Positions 9,269 through 18,703 are shown, counted from the stretch's first letter. The stretch: DNA of 64,000 bases from Pseudoalteromonas sp. DL-6 (GCF_004328665.1 NZ_CP019770.1:248001-312000), one strand, 5' to 3'. The notes: generated by a model not told the origin, from the sequence alone. Made by a program: numbers and translations.

Positions 9269-10393
9269 TTAGTTAAATTGAAACATGCTGCCTAAGCTTT
9301 CAAGCCCTGATTTTTGAGTTTTTGCTAAACATTTTGTGTCATCTAAAGATTTCTTTGTTGTTTCGTCGGCAAGGCCTGTTACTTTCAAGCTCTTTTCTTG
9401 TTGATATTCGCGCAGTGCTAATACAGTTTGGCGGTCGTATTCTACGTCTTCAGTCTCAAATTCTTCATAATTAGGTTGGTTTTTTAAATACCCTAAGCAA
9501 ACCAAGTTCATACGAGACATTGCCAAATCCATTTTTTCGTAATGTGGCATTCTATGATTCGGCACATCGACAGCTACAGACGCTGTTCTTTTACTTGTTA
9601 CTTTTGGCGGTGGTGGCGCTGTATAGCCTGCTGCAAGCGTGTTGTTTTGGTTATAGCGATAGTAGGTATCTGGAATCTTAGTTTCTAAAAATTCAACGGC
9701 TTTAATTATTACTTCACGTAGTGCCTTTTCTTTTGGGGTGTCTGACCAACCGCTAAGACTTCCTCCAACGAGTGCGCCACCAAAGTTAGTCGCTGCGCTA
9801 GTAAAGTCAAAATCTTTGCTGCCACCCTCAACGCTAGTAGCGGCGAGAATACGTGAAGTGCGTGTATCAATTAAGCGTAGGTCAATAGCCATATGCGATC
9901 CAGAAAAGCCAGCTGAAACAGAGCTAAACACATCACCAATAAAACCGCCCGAACCAACACTTGCCCCTGAACTGTCATCATCAAATTCAGTAACCGCTGC
10001 AACGACTACAATCTCAGCGCCTTCAATTTCGCCATACGCTGCACCCGATTGTGCACTCACTCTGCCTGATACAGCTAAATCTTGCTCCGAAAGCACAGCG
10101 TCTAGTGCTTGGCGCTCCAATACAATAAAGCGATTAGTGCCAACAAGTGCAGTGGTAAGTTGATCTGCCATACCTTCACCGATCTCTTTTCGCCACCATC
10201 TAGAGTTATTCGACTTATCAGTGAAACGCGCCACAGCGATACGTGCTTTAGGGCCATTGTATTGCTGTTTGCTTACTTCATTAATGTCAGGCGAGTTTTG
10301 ATTTGAGGTAACGTTTGTTGAGGTGCTTTGGCATGCGCTTAAGCTGGTTATTAATGCTGTGGCAAGTAGCGTTTTTTGTATGGATGAGAGCAT
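9269..10393 (-). CDS. CsgG/HfaB-family outer-membrane lipoprotein with C-terminal extension
   Basis: A 374-aa predicted lipoprotein: a hydrophobic signal ends in the lipobox LSAC (Cys21). Residues about 48-240 match the CsgG family (KARIAVARFTDKS, GMADQLTTALVGTNRFIVLERQ, ATSVEGGSKDF). The C-terminal ~90 residues resemble a peptidoglycan-binding domain 1 helix bundle (LAMSRMNLVCLGYLKN and VLALREYQQEKSLKVTGLADETT). CsgG itself is the curli secretion pore, but no csgA/B/E/F genes are nearby, so a curli role is not supported. It lies 134 bp downstream of the hybrid regulator on the same strand. Confidence 0.85.
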   Translation of the reverse strand: MLSSIQKTLLATALITSLSACQSTSTNVTSNQNSPDINEVSKQQYNGPKARIAVARFTDKSNNSRWWRKEIGEGMADQLTTALVGTNRFIVLERQALDAVLSEQDLAVSGRVSAQSGAAYGEIEGAEIVVVAAVTEFDDDSSGASVGSGGFIGDVFSSVSAGFSGSHMAIDLRLIDTRTSRILAATSVEGGSKDFDFTSAATNFGGALVGGSLSGWSDTPKEKALREVIIKAVEFLETKIPDTYYRYNQNNTLAAGYTAPPPPKVTSKRTASVAVDVPNHRMPHYEKMDLAMSRMNLVCLGYLKNQPNYEEFETEDVEYDRQTVLALREYQQEKSLKVTGLADETTKKSLDDTKCLAKTQKSGLESLGSMFQFN

Positions 10394-10526
10394 AGGATTT
10401 TCCTTAATTTATCTGCTTAATTACATTTGTAGTTATTTTTTTAGCAATGGCTAATTAAGGTTAATTTAAATAAATCAGTAGCTTAAAAATAGTACTCAGG
10501 CGAAAGCTTTGAGTACACACGCGAAG

Positions 10527-13500
10527 CTAATTACTTTTACATGTTTGCGCTTCTCGGTATTGTTTTGGTGTAAGTGAATATTTGGCTTTGAAACAACGGG
10601 CGAAGTAACTTTGAGAACTAAAGCCGGTGTTATCTGCAACTAAACCTATGGTTAAGTCGCTATCAGTTAATAATTTTGCTGCATATTCTAAGCGGGTATT
10701 GCGAATGTAATCGCTGGGTGTAATGTCAAAAAGTGCTTTCATTTTTAATTGCAGTGCACGAGGGCTCAAACACATTGCACTGGCAAACTCTTCGACGCTA
10801 AATAGTTCATTTTGGTAATTTTCACGCAAAATTGTTTTTAAGCGTTCTGTAAACGTGTAATCTTTATTCTGCTCTATTTGTGCATCTAAGGTCACAGCAT
10901 GTGCTTGGGCTGATAACTGTTTTATTAGGTGCTTATTTAACGCATCACGAATGCCTAATAAGCCATGAACCCGACTTTTTAATAATGATGCTTCAAAGGG
11001 TTTACACAGGTAGTCATCGGCCAGCAAATCAAGCCCCTTTATTCGACTGCGACTGTCTGCTTTGGCAGAGAGTAATAAAACAGGGATATGATTAATAGAG
11101 ATATCTGAGCGAATGGCACTGAGAAGTTGATATCCATCCATCGTAGGCATCATTACGTCACTGAGCACTATATCGGGCATTTGAGTTTGGCACAGCACTA
11201 GCCCTTCTTCTCCATTATTAGCGGTGAGGCAGGTGTAGTTATCACTAAATAATGAAACCAGTAACTCACGCATTTCTTCGTTATCTTCAACAATGAGTAG
11301 TTTTTTGTTGTTTTCTACCAGCATAGTTTGAGAGGACGCTAGTTGTTTATCCGTTAATAAGTTATCTGATTCACACAATGGCAACGTGACTGTAAAACAA
11401 CTTCCTTTGTTTATTTTACTGGCTAATGAAATTTGCCCGTCGTATTGCTCTACAAGCTGCTTAACCAGCGCGAGACCTATACCACTGCCTGTTTGGTTGT
11501 GTGTTGCAATACGAGTAAAGCGTTCAAAAATAAGCGCTTGCTGGTGCTCTTCAATACCAATACCAGTATCAGATATCGTTATAACAACATTATTGTTTGT
11601 GTTAGAAAGCGTTAGATTAACGGTTCCATCTGATGGGGTGTATTTAAGTGCATTGGTCAATAAATTATCAATAATAGATAAAGTATGTTTAGTTTCTAAA
11701 TTTATGTAACTAGGCTGTTGCGTCGTGTCTTTAAAAGAAAAATTAATATTTTTTTGGGCAAACAAAATAGCAAAGTCGTCTACTATTTGCGCTACAAAAG
11801 GGCTTAAAGAATAAGCGGATACATTCTCTGTAGCCGAACTTGGACGCTGACTTAACTGTAATAACTCATTGATTAAATTAAGAAGGCGGTGCCCGTTGCG
11901 CTTAATTATAGAAACTTGTTGTTGTGCTTGAGCACCAAGTTGTTGCTGTTGTAAGTTTTCTACTGGCGCTAAAATTAAGCTCAATGGCGTTTTAAGTTCA
12001 TGACTAATGTTATCTAAAAATTGGGTCTTTAGTTGATTGAGCTTTCTTTCTTGTTGAATGAGTTGCTCTGCGGTTTTAGCTCGATAGCGTGACGCTAAAA
12101 TTAACCATGTAATAATCAAAACTATTATAAAATAAGCCGCATAGGCTAATTGCGTTTGCCACCAAGGAGGCGTTACTGTCAGCTTTAGCATAGTGTGAAC
12201 TTTGCTCCATTGCCCGTATTGATCTTTTACTTTTAATTGTAATTGATAGTTACCTGCACTTAGCTGTGAATAGTTAACTTGTCGTTGGCTTGCATCGGTA
12301 TAGATAAATTGCTTATCTAAACCATTTAGCTTGTAAGCATACTGATATTGATTAGTCGATGAAGCGTTATTAACGGCGGCATATTTAAAGCCAATGACCC
12401 CTTGGCTGGTTGGAAAAGAGAGTTTTTTAGTATGGTTTATTAGTTTTGCAGGCTGCTTTTGATCTGTTAGATAGTTTTTTGTTTTACTTGCTTGGTTGTA
12501 AATTAATAGCTCAGTTAATACTGGGGTTGGGGATGAAGTACTCAGTTGCAGTTTACTAGGGTAAAACTGATTAAAGCCATTGATTCCGCCAAAAAATAGC
12601 TCGCCATCAGGTGCTTGAAAAGCGGCACCTAAAATAAACGAATTATGCTGCACGCCGTCACGAGGTAAAAAATGCTGCATAGCTTGATTCGTGGGATTAT
12701 AGCGAGTCAGTCCTTGGTTACTGCTTAGCCATAAGTAGCCTTTGCTATCATCTTTAATGGCAAAAATATTATCGTTTAGTAATCCATCATGTTCGGTAAT
12801 GTAAGAGATTTTTTGTGTTTTTTTATCAAGGCGGTTTAAACCACCAAAGGTACCCACCCATAAAGTATCGTTATTTTGCAGGTGCAAAGAGGTGACCATA
12901 TTATGGCTTAAACCAGTTTGCGATGCCTGATTGGCGGGGTAATGAGTAAATGATTCATCTTCCATGCTTAGATAATCTAAACCTGCACGCGTCCCGACCC
13001 ATAATCCGTTTGTATTTTGATCAAAAAGCAGAGTAAACACGGTATTGTTAGCAAGACTATTAGTCGAGTCGTCGTGCTTGTAATGTTGAACCTCTAAGGT
13101 ATCGGGATTAAAGCGTGTTAAACCTTGATTGCTACCTAGCCATAAATTTCCTTTAGGATCGCTCGTTATCGCATAAACACGATCGCTGCTAAGCTGATGG
13201 CTTTGCATTGTATAGGTAATAAAATTATCTTCAGTTGGTTTATATTGCAGTAATCCGCCGCCATAAGTGCCAATCCAAAGTCGCTGCTTGTTATCTTCAT
13301 GCAGGCTAAAGACATTATTATTGGTTAGGCCGCTTTGTAATTTTGAGTTAACTTTATAGTGCTTAAAACCTGTGTCGGTTTGTTTGTTTAAACCGTCACG
13401 CGTACCAACCCATAATTGGCCTTGTGTATCTTTGAGTAGAGCGCGAACAAAATTATGACTAATGGTATTGTCATCATCGCTCAAGTGCTGTTGATGCGAA

Positions 13501-14516
13501 AATTGATTTTGCTTTTTATCATAACGTTGTAACCCATAGCCATCTGTACCAATCCAAATGATACCGAACCGATCTTGATAAAGTGACAATAGGTAATCAT
13601 TAGCAAGCCCATTTAGTTGCTGCTTATTGTGCGGTATGTGCTCAAAGTTATTTTTAGATGTACTTTGCTCTGTTTTGTAAAATAAACCTTTACCATAACT
13701 TGTTAGCCACAAGGTATCGGTGTCGTCAACTAAGATATCGGTGATCCATACACCTGCAAACTGAGCAAACTCCCCAAAAGCCTCTGTTTTAGGGTTAAAT
13801 AGGCTAAGCCCTTGTTTGCTTGCTACTAATAGCTGCCCTTGTGCATTTAATTGCAGCCGCCATAAATTTTTATGACTTCCTGCAATGTGATTAAACGTTT
13901 TTAGCTCTGGGTTAAATTTAATTAACCCCTCGTCGGTCGCTAACCAGATATTCTGTTGTGTATCTATAACAATATCTTGTATGACTGTATTAGCTTGCTC
14001 AGGGCTAGTATAGCTAAATGACTCAACTTCATTATTGACTATATTTAATCGTGTTAACTTTCCATGTTCATGGCCTAACCAAATATTATTTAGGTTATCT
14101 GGCGCCAGTGACCATATACGGTTATCAGTAATCGCCAACTCAGTTTGTGTATTAAAAACCTTAAATTGACCGGTTTGAGTATCAAGTAAGTTTAAACCAT
14201 TACTGGCTGTAGAAAACCAGATAGCATGAGGGCCGCCAGCAAGGCAATCGGTGACCCAGTTTCCTGAAATACTAGCCTCAGTAGGGTGAGACTTGAAGCG
14301 TTTAAACTCATAACCATCAAAGCGATTAAGACCGCCTTGTGTCGCAAACCAATGAAACCCTTGCTCATCAGTGATGCTGCATGTAATGGAATTTTGCGAT
14401 AATCCTTGCTCACTCGAAAATGTATCTAAGTGAATAGGGCGGGCAATAAGCATGCTATGAAACAAGCAAAAAAAACTTAAAATGAGGGTTTTGAATAGGG
14501 GGTGAAGTAAAGGCAC
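10527..14516 (-). CDS. hybrid two-component system regulator (propeller sensor, kinase, receiver, AraC HTH)
   Basis: A 1329-aa single-chain two-component system. Order: signal peptide (1-25); two seven-bladed periplasmic propellers built of repeats like WIGTDGYGLQRYD and LWLGSNQGLTRFNP (about 30-690); Y_Y_Y domain (about 735-805); one membrane helix (about 815-835); HisKA with the H box NISHELKTPL; HATPase with DTGIGI and GSGIGLAL; receiver domain with IVEDNEEM and the phospho-acceptor Asp in VLSDVMMPTMDG; and a C-terminal AraC-type helix-turn-helix. The catalytic motifs look intact. Such HTCS proteins usually sense oligosaccharides and sit beside the genes they control; here none are adjacent except the CsgG-like gene. 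Confidence 0.95.
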   Translation of the reverse strand: MPLLHPLFKTLILSFFCLFHSMLIARPIHLDTFSSEQGLSQNSITCSITDEQGFHWFATQGGLNRFDGYEFKRFKSHPTEASISGNWVTDCLAGGPHAIWFSTASNGLNLLDTQTGQFKVFNTQTELAITDNRIWSLAPDNLNNIWLGHEHGKLTRLNIVNNEVESFSYTSPEQANTVIQDIVIDTQQNIWLATDEGLIKFNPELKTFNHIAGSHKNLWRLQLNAQGQLLVASKQGLSLFNPKTEAFGEFAQFAGVWITDILVDDTDTLWLTSYGKGLFYKTEQSTSKNNFEHIPHNKQQLNGLANDYLLSLYQDRFGIIWIGTDGYGLQRYDKKQNQFSHQQHLSDDDNTISHNFVRALLKDTQGQLWVGTRDGLNKQTDTGFKHYKVNSKLQSGLTNNNVFSLHEDNKQRLWIGTYGGGLLQYKPTEDNFITYTMQSHQLSSDRVYAITSDPKGNLWLGSNQGLTRFNPDTLEVQHYKHDDSTNSLANNTVFTLLFDQNTNGLWVGTRAGLDYLSMEDESFTHYPANQASQTGLSHNMVTSLHLQNNDTLWVGTFGGLNRLDKKTQKISYITEHDGLLNDNIFAIKDDSKGYLWLSSNQGLTRYNPTNQAMQHFLPRDGVQHNSFILGAAFQAPDGELFFGGINGFNQFYPSKLQLSTSSPTPVLTELLIYNQASKTKNYLTDQKQPAKLINHTKKLSFPTSQGVIGFKYAAVNNASSTNQYQYAYKLNGLDKQFIYTDASQRQVNYSQLSAGNYQLQLKVKDQYGQWSKVHTMLKLTVTPPWWQTQLAYAAYFIIVLIITWLILASRYRAKTAEQLIQQERKLNQLKTQFLDNISHELKTPLSLILAPVENLQQQQLGAQAQQQVSIIKRNGHRLLNLINELLQLSQRPSSATENVSAYSLSPFVAQIVDDFAILFAQKNINFSFKDTTQQPSYINLETKHTLSIIDNLLTNALKYTPSDGTVNLTLSNTNNNVVITISDTGIGIEEHQQALIFERFTRIATHNQTGSGIGLALVKQLVEQYDGQISLASKINKGSCFTVTLPLCESDNLLTDKQLASSQTMLVENNKKLLIVEDNEEMRELLVSLFSDNYTCLTANNGEEGLVLCQTQMPDIVLSDVMMPTMDGYQLLSAIRSDISINHIPVLLLSAKADSRSRIKGLDLLADDYLCKPFEASLLKSRVHGLLGIRDALNKHLIKQLSAQAHAVTLDAQIEQNKDYTFTERLKTILRENYQNELFSVEEFASAMCLSPRALQLKMKALFDITPSDYIRNTRLEYAAKLLTDSDLTIGLVADNTGFSSQSYFARCFKAKYSLTPKQYREAQTCKSN

Positions 14517-14638
14517 TGGCTTCCTTGTGCGAACAGTATTCCTAAAATTGGAACAATCATAAACTGCTTTTTTAATAATGTTAAGTTTGATTTTTACAGT
14601 CGCCAGAGAGATTTTAAGTTATGGGTATCTTTTTACTC

Positions 14639-14666
14639 TTGTGTTAATGAATTGCGTAAGTATAAT
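14639..14666 (+). promoter_or_regulatory. promoter of tRNA-Trp / secE-nusG
   Basis: TTGTGT at 14639-14644, a 16-bp spacer and a perfect TATAAT at 14661-14666 place the start near 14673, just before the tRNA at 14682. Confidence 0.7.
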
Positions 14667-14681
14667 AGGCATCCACTTTGC

Positions 14682-14758
14682 AGGGGCGTAGTTCCAATTG
14701 GTAGAACAGCGGTCTCCAAAACCGACGGTTGGGAGTTCGAATCTCTCCGCCCCTGCCA
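14682..14758 (+). tRNA. tRNA-Trp (anticodon CCA)
   Basis: A 77-nt tRNA with encoded CCA. The acceptor stem AGGGGCG pairs with CGCCCCT; the D stem is GTTC/GAAC, the anticodon loop CTCCAAA (CCA at 14716-14718) and the T arm GGGAG TTCGAAT CTCTCC-type. It closely matches E. coli tRNA-Trp. The top pair of the anticodon stem is G-A rather than Watson-Crick. The linkage to secE is as in Vibrio and Shewanella. Confidence 0.97.
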
Positions 14759-14837
14759 ATTTTTACAAAGTGAGCAAAGTCTAGAACTAAAAATCGGTTT
14801 AAGTAAGCTTGTTTTTAAGTTTAGATTTTAATGGATT

Positions 14838-14859
14838 AACCCTGTCGACGTGCAGGGTT
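14838..14859 (+). other. hairpin between tRNA-Trp and secE
   Basis: AACCCTG, an 8-nt loop and CAGGGTT form a perfect 7-bp stem about 80 nt after the tRNA and 30 nt before secE. There is no U tract beyond GTTGTTG, so it looks more like a processing or stabilising element in the tRNA-secE transcript than a strong terminator. Confidence 0.5.
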
Positions 14860-14888
14860 GTTGTGTCTGTAGTTAAGGTAATAATATT

Positions 14889-15266
14889 ATGAGCACGAAT
14901 GTGGAAACACCATCAAGTGGGATGGATGCGGTAAAGTGGCTTGTGGCAATTGTGCTACTTGCAGGCGCAGTAGTTGGTAATTATATGTATGCAGAACAGT
15001 CTGTATTATTACGTGCTATTGGTGTTGTTGTTGCCGTTGCAGCGGGTTTAGGCATCGCAGCAGTAACTGAAAAAGGACGTACCTTTCTAGCTTTTGCAAA
15101 AGAAGCACGTATTGAAGTACGTAAAGTAGTTTGGCCAACGCGTCAAGAGACAACGCACACGACATTAATCGTAATGGTTGCAACAGTGATTATGGCATTA
15201 ATCCTTTGGGGATTAGATGGCATATTATTCCGCGCTGTAGGCTTTTTAACTGGATTGGAGATCTGA
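14889..15266 (+). CDS. secE: preprotein translocase subunit SecE
   Basis: A 125-aa inner-membrane protein of the SecYEG channel. Three hydrophobic segments (about 18-34, 40-57 and 93-113) give the three-helix form found in enterics. The conserved amphipathic segment [17 protein letters not shown] (about 72-88) precedes the last helix. Co-transcribed with nusG, 4 bp downstream. Confidence 0.96.
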   Translation: MSTNVETPSSGMDAVKWLVAIVLLAGAVVGNYMYAEQSVLLRAIGVVVAVAAGLGIAAVTEKGRTFLAFAKEARIEVRKVVWPTRQETTHTTLIVMVATVIMALILWGLDGILFRAVGFLTGLEI

Positions 15267-15270
15267 TCCC

Positions 15271-15828
15271 ATGTCGGATGAGAATAACGAAAAGAAACTA
15301 CGTTGGTACGTAGTACAGGCTTTCTCAGGTTATGAGAAGCGTGTTGCTCAAACATTATTAGAGCACATTAAAATCAAAGGTCTAGAAGATAGCTTTGGTG
15401 AAGTATTAGTCCCTACTGAAGAAGTCGTAGAGATGCGTGCTGGTCAAAAGCGTAAATCTGAGCGTAAATTCTTCCCAGGTTACGTACTAGTACAAATGGA
15501 TATGAACGATGCAAGCTGGCACTTAGTAAATAGCACTGAACGTGTTATGGGCTTTATTGGTGGCACATCAGACCGTCCTGCGCCTATCAGTACTAAAGAA
15601 GCTGATCGTATTCTTAACCGTCTACAAGAGAACGCAGAAGCGCCTAAACCAGCAACATTATTTGAGCCGGGTGAAGTGGTTCGTGTTACTGATGGTCCAT
15701 TTGCAGACTTTAGTGGTGTGGTTGAAGAAGTTGACTACGAAAAGAGCCGCGTTAAAGTGTCTGTACTTATTTTTGGTCGTTCTACGCCAGTTGAGCTTGA
15801 ATTTGGTCAAGTTGAACAAGATAAGTAA
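15271..15828 (+). CDS. nusG: transcription termination/antitermination factor NusG
   Basis: A 185-aa factor that binds RNA polymerase and links it to Rho or ribosomal S10. The N-terminal NGN domain starts with [18 protein letters not shown]; the KOW domain is at the C-terminus ([18 protein letters not shown]). Length is close to the E. coli protein (181 aa). The gene ends 50 bp before a strong terminator. Confidence 0.97.
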   Translation: MSDENNEKKLRWYVVQAFSGYEKRVAQTLLEHIKIKGLEDSFGEVLVPTEEVVEMRAGQKRKSERKFFPGYVLVQMDMNDASWHLVNSTERVMGFIGGTSDRPAPISTKEADRILNRLQENAEAPKPATLFEPGEVVRVTDGPFADFSGVVEEVDYEKSRVKVSVLIFGRSTPVELEFGQVEQDK

Positions 15829-15879
15829 TTGATTTAAAGCGTCGCGTTAAAAACTTTTAAATTTTTGGCACGAAGCTTG

Positions 15880-15918
15880 AAAAAGGCCGCTGATTAACTT
15901 ATAATCAGCGGCCTTTTT
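15880..15918. terminator. secE-nusG terminator
   Basis: A perfect 16-bp stem, 15880-15895 with 15903-15918, begins with five A and ends with five T around a GC-rich core, with a 7-nt loop. It separates secE-nusG from the L11 operon and could work in both directions. Confidence 0.93.
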
Positions 15919-16045
15919 GTATTCAGGGAAAACGTTTGTTTAGCTGTTTACTAAAAAGTGAGAAACCAATTTTTAAACTGGGAAGCCGCTAGAGTACGCG
16001 TCCTCGCGCGCACAAGGCTAAGACCCACCTAATGAGGTATTTATA
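15919..16045 (+). promoter_or_regulatory. rplK leader region
   Basis: This 127-bp region after the nusG terminator must hold the rplKA promoter and the mRNA site for autoregulation by L1, known in E. coli. I cannot point to a convincing promoter or to the L1-binding stem. AATGAGG just before the ATG serves as ribosome binding site. Confidence 0.4.
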
Positions 16046-16474
16046 ATGGCTAAGAAAGTTGAAGCTCTAATCAAGCTACAAGTTGCTGCTGGTATGGCTA
16101 ACCCTAGTCCTCCAGTAGGTCCAGCACTAGGTCAACACGGTGTAAACATCATGGAATTCTGTAAAGCGTTCAACGCACGTACAGAATCTATCGAAAAAGG
16201 CGCTCCAGTTCCTGTAGTGATCTCTGTTTACGGCGACCGTTCATTTACGTTCGACATGAAAACGCCACCGGCTGCTTACTTACTTAAGAAAGCTGCAGGT
16301 ATCAAATCTGGTTCAGGCCGTCCTAACACTGAAAAAGTAGGCACAGTAACTCGTGCTCAACTTGAAGAAATCGTTGAGACAAAGAAACCAGACCTTACAG
16401 CTTCTGATTTAGAAGCTGCGGTTCGCACTATCGCAGGTTCTGCGCGTGCGATGGGCTTGAACGTAGAGGACTAA
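16046..16474 (+). CDS. rplK: 50S ribosomal protein L11
   Basis: 142 aa, the same length as E. coli L11. L11 binds 23S rRNA at the GTPase-associated centre. The proline-rich N-terminal segment ([20 protein letters not shown]) and the C-terminal RNA-binding part are intact. First gene of the rplKA pair; rplA starts 5 bp after the stop. Confidence 0.98.
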   Translation: MAKKVEALIKLQVAAGMANPSPPVGPALGQHGVNIMEFCKAFNARTESIEKGAPVPVVISVYGDRSFTFDMKTPPAAYLLKKAAGIKSGSGRPNTEKVGTVTRAQLEEIVETKKPDLTASDLEAAVRTIAGSARAMGLNVED

Positions 16475-16478
16475 GATA

Positions 16479-17183
16479 ATGGCTAAATTAACTAAACGTA
16501 TGCGTACTATCCGCGAAAAAGTGGAAGTAACTAAAGATTACGAAATTAACGAAGCAGTTGCTCTTTTAAAAGAACTAGCAACAGCTAAATTCGTAGAAAG
16601 TGTTGACGTTGCTGTTAACCTTGGTATCGATGCTCGTAAATCTGATCAAAACGTTCGTGGTGCGACTGTACTACCTAACGGTACTGGTCGTGACGTTCGT
16701 GTTGCTGTATTCACTCAAGGCGCTAATGCAGAAGCTGCAAAAGAAGCCGGTGCTGAATTAGTAGGCATGGAAGATCTTGCTGACCTAGTTAAGAAAGGCG
16801 AGATGAATTTTGACGTTGTTGTTGCATCACCAGACGCTATGCGTGTTGTTGGTCAACTAGGTCAAATCTTAGGCCCACGTGGTCTAATGCCAAACCCTAA
16901 AACTGGTACTGTAACACCTAACGTTGCAGAAGCAGTTAAAAATGCGAAAGCAGGTCAAGTGCGTTACCGCAATGACAAAAATGGTATCATCCATACTACT
17001 ATTGGTAAGGTTGATTTCACTGCTGAGCAGTTACAACAAAACCTTGAAGCTCTAATTGTTGCGCTTAAGAAGGCTAAACCTTCTCAAGCTAAAGGTGTTT
17101 ACTTGAAGAAAGTAACTATCTCTACAACAATGGGCGCAGGTGTTTCTGTTGACCAAGGCACTTTAAGCACAGTTGTTGCTTAA
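16479..17183 (+). CDS. rplA: 50S ribosomal protein L1
   Basis: 234 aa, as in E. coli. L1 forms the mobile L1 stalk on 23S rRNA and is the translational repressor of the L11 operon in E. coli. The conserved segments [17 protein letters not shown] and [11 protein letters not shown] are present. Tightly coupled to rplK. Confidence 0.98.
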   Translation: MAKLTKRMRTIREKVEVTKDYEINEAVALLKELATAKFVESVDVAVNLGIDARKSDQNVRGATVLPNGTGRDVRVAVFTQGANAEAAKEAGAELVGMEDLADLVKKGEMNFDVVVASPDAMRVVGQLGQILGPRGLMPNPKTGTVTPNVAEAVKNAKAGQVRYRNDKNGIIHTTIGKVDFTAEQLQQNLEALIVALKKAKPSQAKGVYLKKVTISTTMGAGVSVDQGTLSTVVA

Positions 17184-17190
17184 TTGAGTG

Positions 17191-17219
17191 TTTACATGGC
17201 GTGAAATTTGTACTATAAT
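17191..17219 (+). promoter_or_regulatory. rplJ promoter
   Basis: TTTACA at 17191-17196, a 17-bp spacer and a perfect TATAAT at 17214-17219. It lies immediately after rplA, so rplJL-rpoBC have their own promoter besides read-through from rplKA, as in E. coli. Confidence 0.85.
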
Positions 17220-17225
17220 TTTGCG

Positions 17226-17503
17226 CCATTTTGCTGATTAATTTAGTTAATCGCAAAGTAAAGAATTCGGGTTGAAGTCCATAATTTCGAATCGCCTTCG
17301 GGCAACGCGATAAATTGGGCTTCCGTCCAAGACCGTAGGCGGCTTCGGCCTTAATATTACCTACGTAGACGGTGTGAATCCCCAGATAGATTTTTCCTAA
17401 TCTTCTGGCTCTCGCCGTAAAAAGCATCTCCACCTTTATTGGTGGGGAAGAGTAAAACAGGGAAGCCGATGTACGGTAACCCATTAAACCAGGAGTAACA
17501 CCC
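17226..17503 (+). ncRNA. L10 leader (rplJ autoregulatory mRNA element)
   Basis: The ~275-nt untranslated leader holds the conserved L10(L12)4 binding fold. TCCAAGACCGTAGGCGG-type sequence with a CTTCGG tetraloop and the returning CCTACGTAGACGGTG strand lies at about 17318-17373, closely matching the E. coli element. Further hairpins follow up to the rplJ ribosome binding site. Known role: excess L10-L7/L12 complex binds here and represses translation. Confidence 0.88.
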
Positions 17504-17998
17504 ATGGCTTTAAATCTTCAAGGCAAAAAGGCAATTGTTGCTGAAGTCAACGAAGCAGCCACTGGTGCTCTATCTGCAGTAGTTGCAGATTCTCGTGGTG
17601 TAACAGTTGGTGCAATCACTGCCCTTCGTAAAGAAGCTCGCGAAGCGGGTGTTTGGATGAAAGTTGTCCGTAACACTCTAGCTAAACGTGCTCTTGAAGG
17701 AACAGACTTTGAATGCCTATCTGATTCATTTGTTGGTCCAAGCTTAATCGCTTTCTCATCAGAGCACCCAGGTGCTGCTGCGCGTATCTTTTCAGACTTC
17801 GCGAAAAAGAATGAGAAATTTGAGCTTAAAACGGCCGCTTTTGAAGGTAATGTAGTAGATGCAGCTATGCTTGCAACTCTACCTACATACGACGAAGCTG
17901 TTGCACGCTTAATGAGCGCTATGAAAGAAGCGTCTGCTGGTAAATTGTGTAAAACAATTGAAGCAGTACGTGTACAGAAAGAAGAGCAAGCTGCTTAA
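17504..17998 (+). CDS. rplJ: 50S ribosomal protein L10
   Basis: 164 aa (165 in E. coli). L10 anchors the L7/L12 dimers of the ribosomal stalk. N-terminal rRNA-binding domain and C-terminal helix for L7/L12 are both present. Preceded by AGGAG seven bases before the ATG and by the L10 leader that it regulates. Confidence 0.98.
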   Translation: MALNLQGKKAIVAEVNEAATGALSAVVADSRGVTVGAITALRKEAREAGVWMKVVRNTLAKRALEGTDFECLSDSFVGPSLIAFSSEHPGAAARIFSDFAKKNEKFELKTAAFEGNVVDAAMLATLPTYDEAVARLMSAMKEASAGKLCKTIEAVRVQKEEQAA

Positions 17999-18072
17999 TT
18001 TTAAGCTGTTTAATCCCTTTCGGTGTAAATTTATTTGGACCTTAGAGTCCGTTAATTATTAGGAAATTTGTA

Positions 18073-18435
18073 ATGTCTGTAACTAAAGACCAAATCCTTG
18101 ACGCAATTGCTGAAATGTCAGTAATGGACGTTGTTGCTCTAGTTGAAGCAATGGAAGAAAAATTCGGCGTAACTGCTGCAGCTGCTATGGTAGCAGGTCC
18201 TGCTGCTGAAGCTGCTGAAGAGAAAACAGAATTTGACGTAATCCTTACTGGCGCTGGCGCTAATAAAGTTGCGGCAATCAAAGCTGTACGTGGCGCAACT
18301 GGTCTTGGCTTAAAAGAAGCTAAAGCTCTAGTTGAAGCTGCTCCAACTCCAGTTAAAGAAGGTATCTCTAAGGAAGAAGCTGAAGCTCTTGCTAAAGACC
18401 TTACAGAAGCTGGTGCTGAAGTTGAGGTTAAGTAA
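18073..18435 (+). CDS. rplL: 50S ribosomal protein L7/L12
   Basis: 120 aa. The acidic, Ala-rich protein has an N-terminal dimerisation domain, a hinge (about 38-52) and the C-terminal factor-binding domain ([20 protein letters not shown] onward). It recruits translation GTPases. Separated from rplJ by 74 bp and followed by an attenuator. Confidence 0.98.
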   Translation: MSVTKDQILDAIAEMSVMDVVALVEAMEEKFGVTAAAAMVAGPAAEAAEEKTEFDVILTGAGANKVAAIKAVRGATGLGLKEAKALVEAAPTPVKEGISKEEAEALAKDLTEAGAEVEVK

Positions 18436-18476
18436 TCTAGCTTTTGCTAGGTTCGCTGCCTGAGAAATCAGGCAAG

Positions 18477-18507
18477 GGCTGGTGATTATTTAATCACCGG
18501 CCTTTTT
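18477..18507 (+). terminator. rplL-rpoB attenuator (Rho-independent)
   Basis: GGCTGGTGATT, loop ATTT and AATCACCGGCC form an 11-bp stem with one G-U pair, followed by five T. Position and form correspond to the partial terminator between rplL and rpoB in E. coli, which lowers rpoBC expression relative to the ribosomal proteins. Confidence 0.9.
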
Positions 18508-18539
18508 GCGCTATAGAGCGACTATTCTTATAGCGCAAA
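18505..18539 (+). other. perfect 11-bp inverted repeat overlapping the attenuator U tract
   Basis: TTTGCGCTATA (18505-18515) and TATAGCGCAAA (18529-18539) pair perfectly around a 13-nt loop. The left arm uses the last three bases of the attenuator's T run. E. coli has an RNase III processing hairpin in the same intergenic region; this is a candidate equivalent. Confidence 0.7.
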
Positions 18540-18608
18540 TAAAATCTGATTTATTCTTTAATTTCAACGCTTTATAGTTTGCTAGTGTTGAGGTGGGATT
18601 AAGTTGGA

Positions 18609-18670
18609 ACAACAGTTAATGTTGTACATCTTGGCATAGATGCCAGTTAAGTCTGTTCTTACAAGAACAG
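18609..18670 (+). other. series of short hairpins in the rpoB leader
   Basis: Three successive stems: ACAAC/GTTGT (18609-18625), TGGCAT/ATGCCA (18632-18645) and CTGTTCT/AGAACAG with loop TACA (18653-18670). They fill the leader just before rpoB. rpoB translation is autoregulated in E. coli; whether these stems serve this is unknown. Confidence 0.5.
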
Positions 18671-18703
18671 GTCGGGTCAAAGATCAGCAAGCTGAGGAAC
18701 CCC

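Noticed and set aside
9269..10393. Curli secretion component CsgG
   Set aside because: The family match is real, but no curli subunit or accessory gene lies nearby and the C-terminal domain is not in CsgG, so a curli role is not called.
15542..15832. 96-codon frame overlapping the 3' half of nusG
   Set aside because: Lies wholly inside nusG in another frame; low-complexity Leu/Val-rich product, no start context.
15919..16045. L1-binding operator in the rplK leader
   Set aside because: Expected from E. coli, but I could not identify the specific stem, so only the region is noted.
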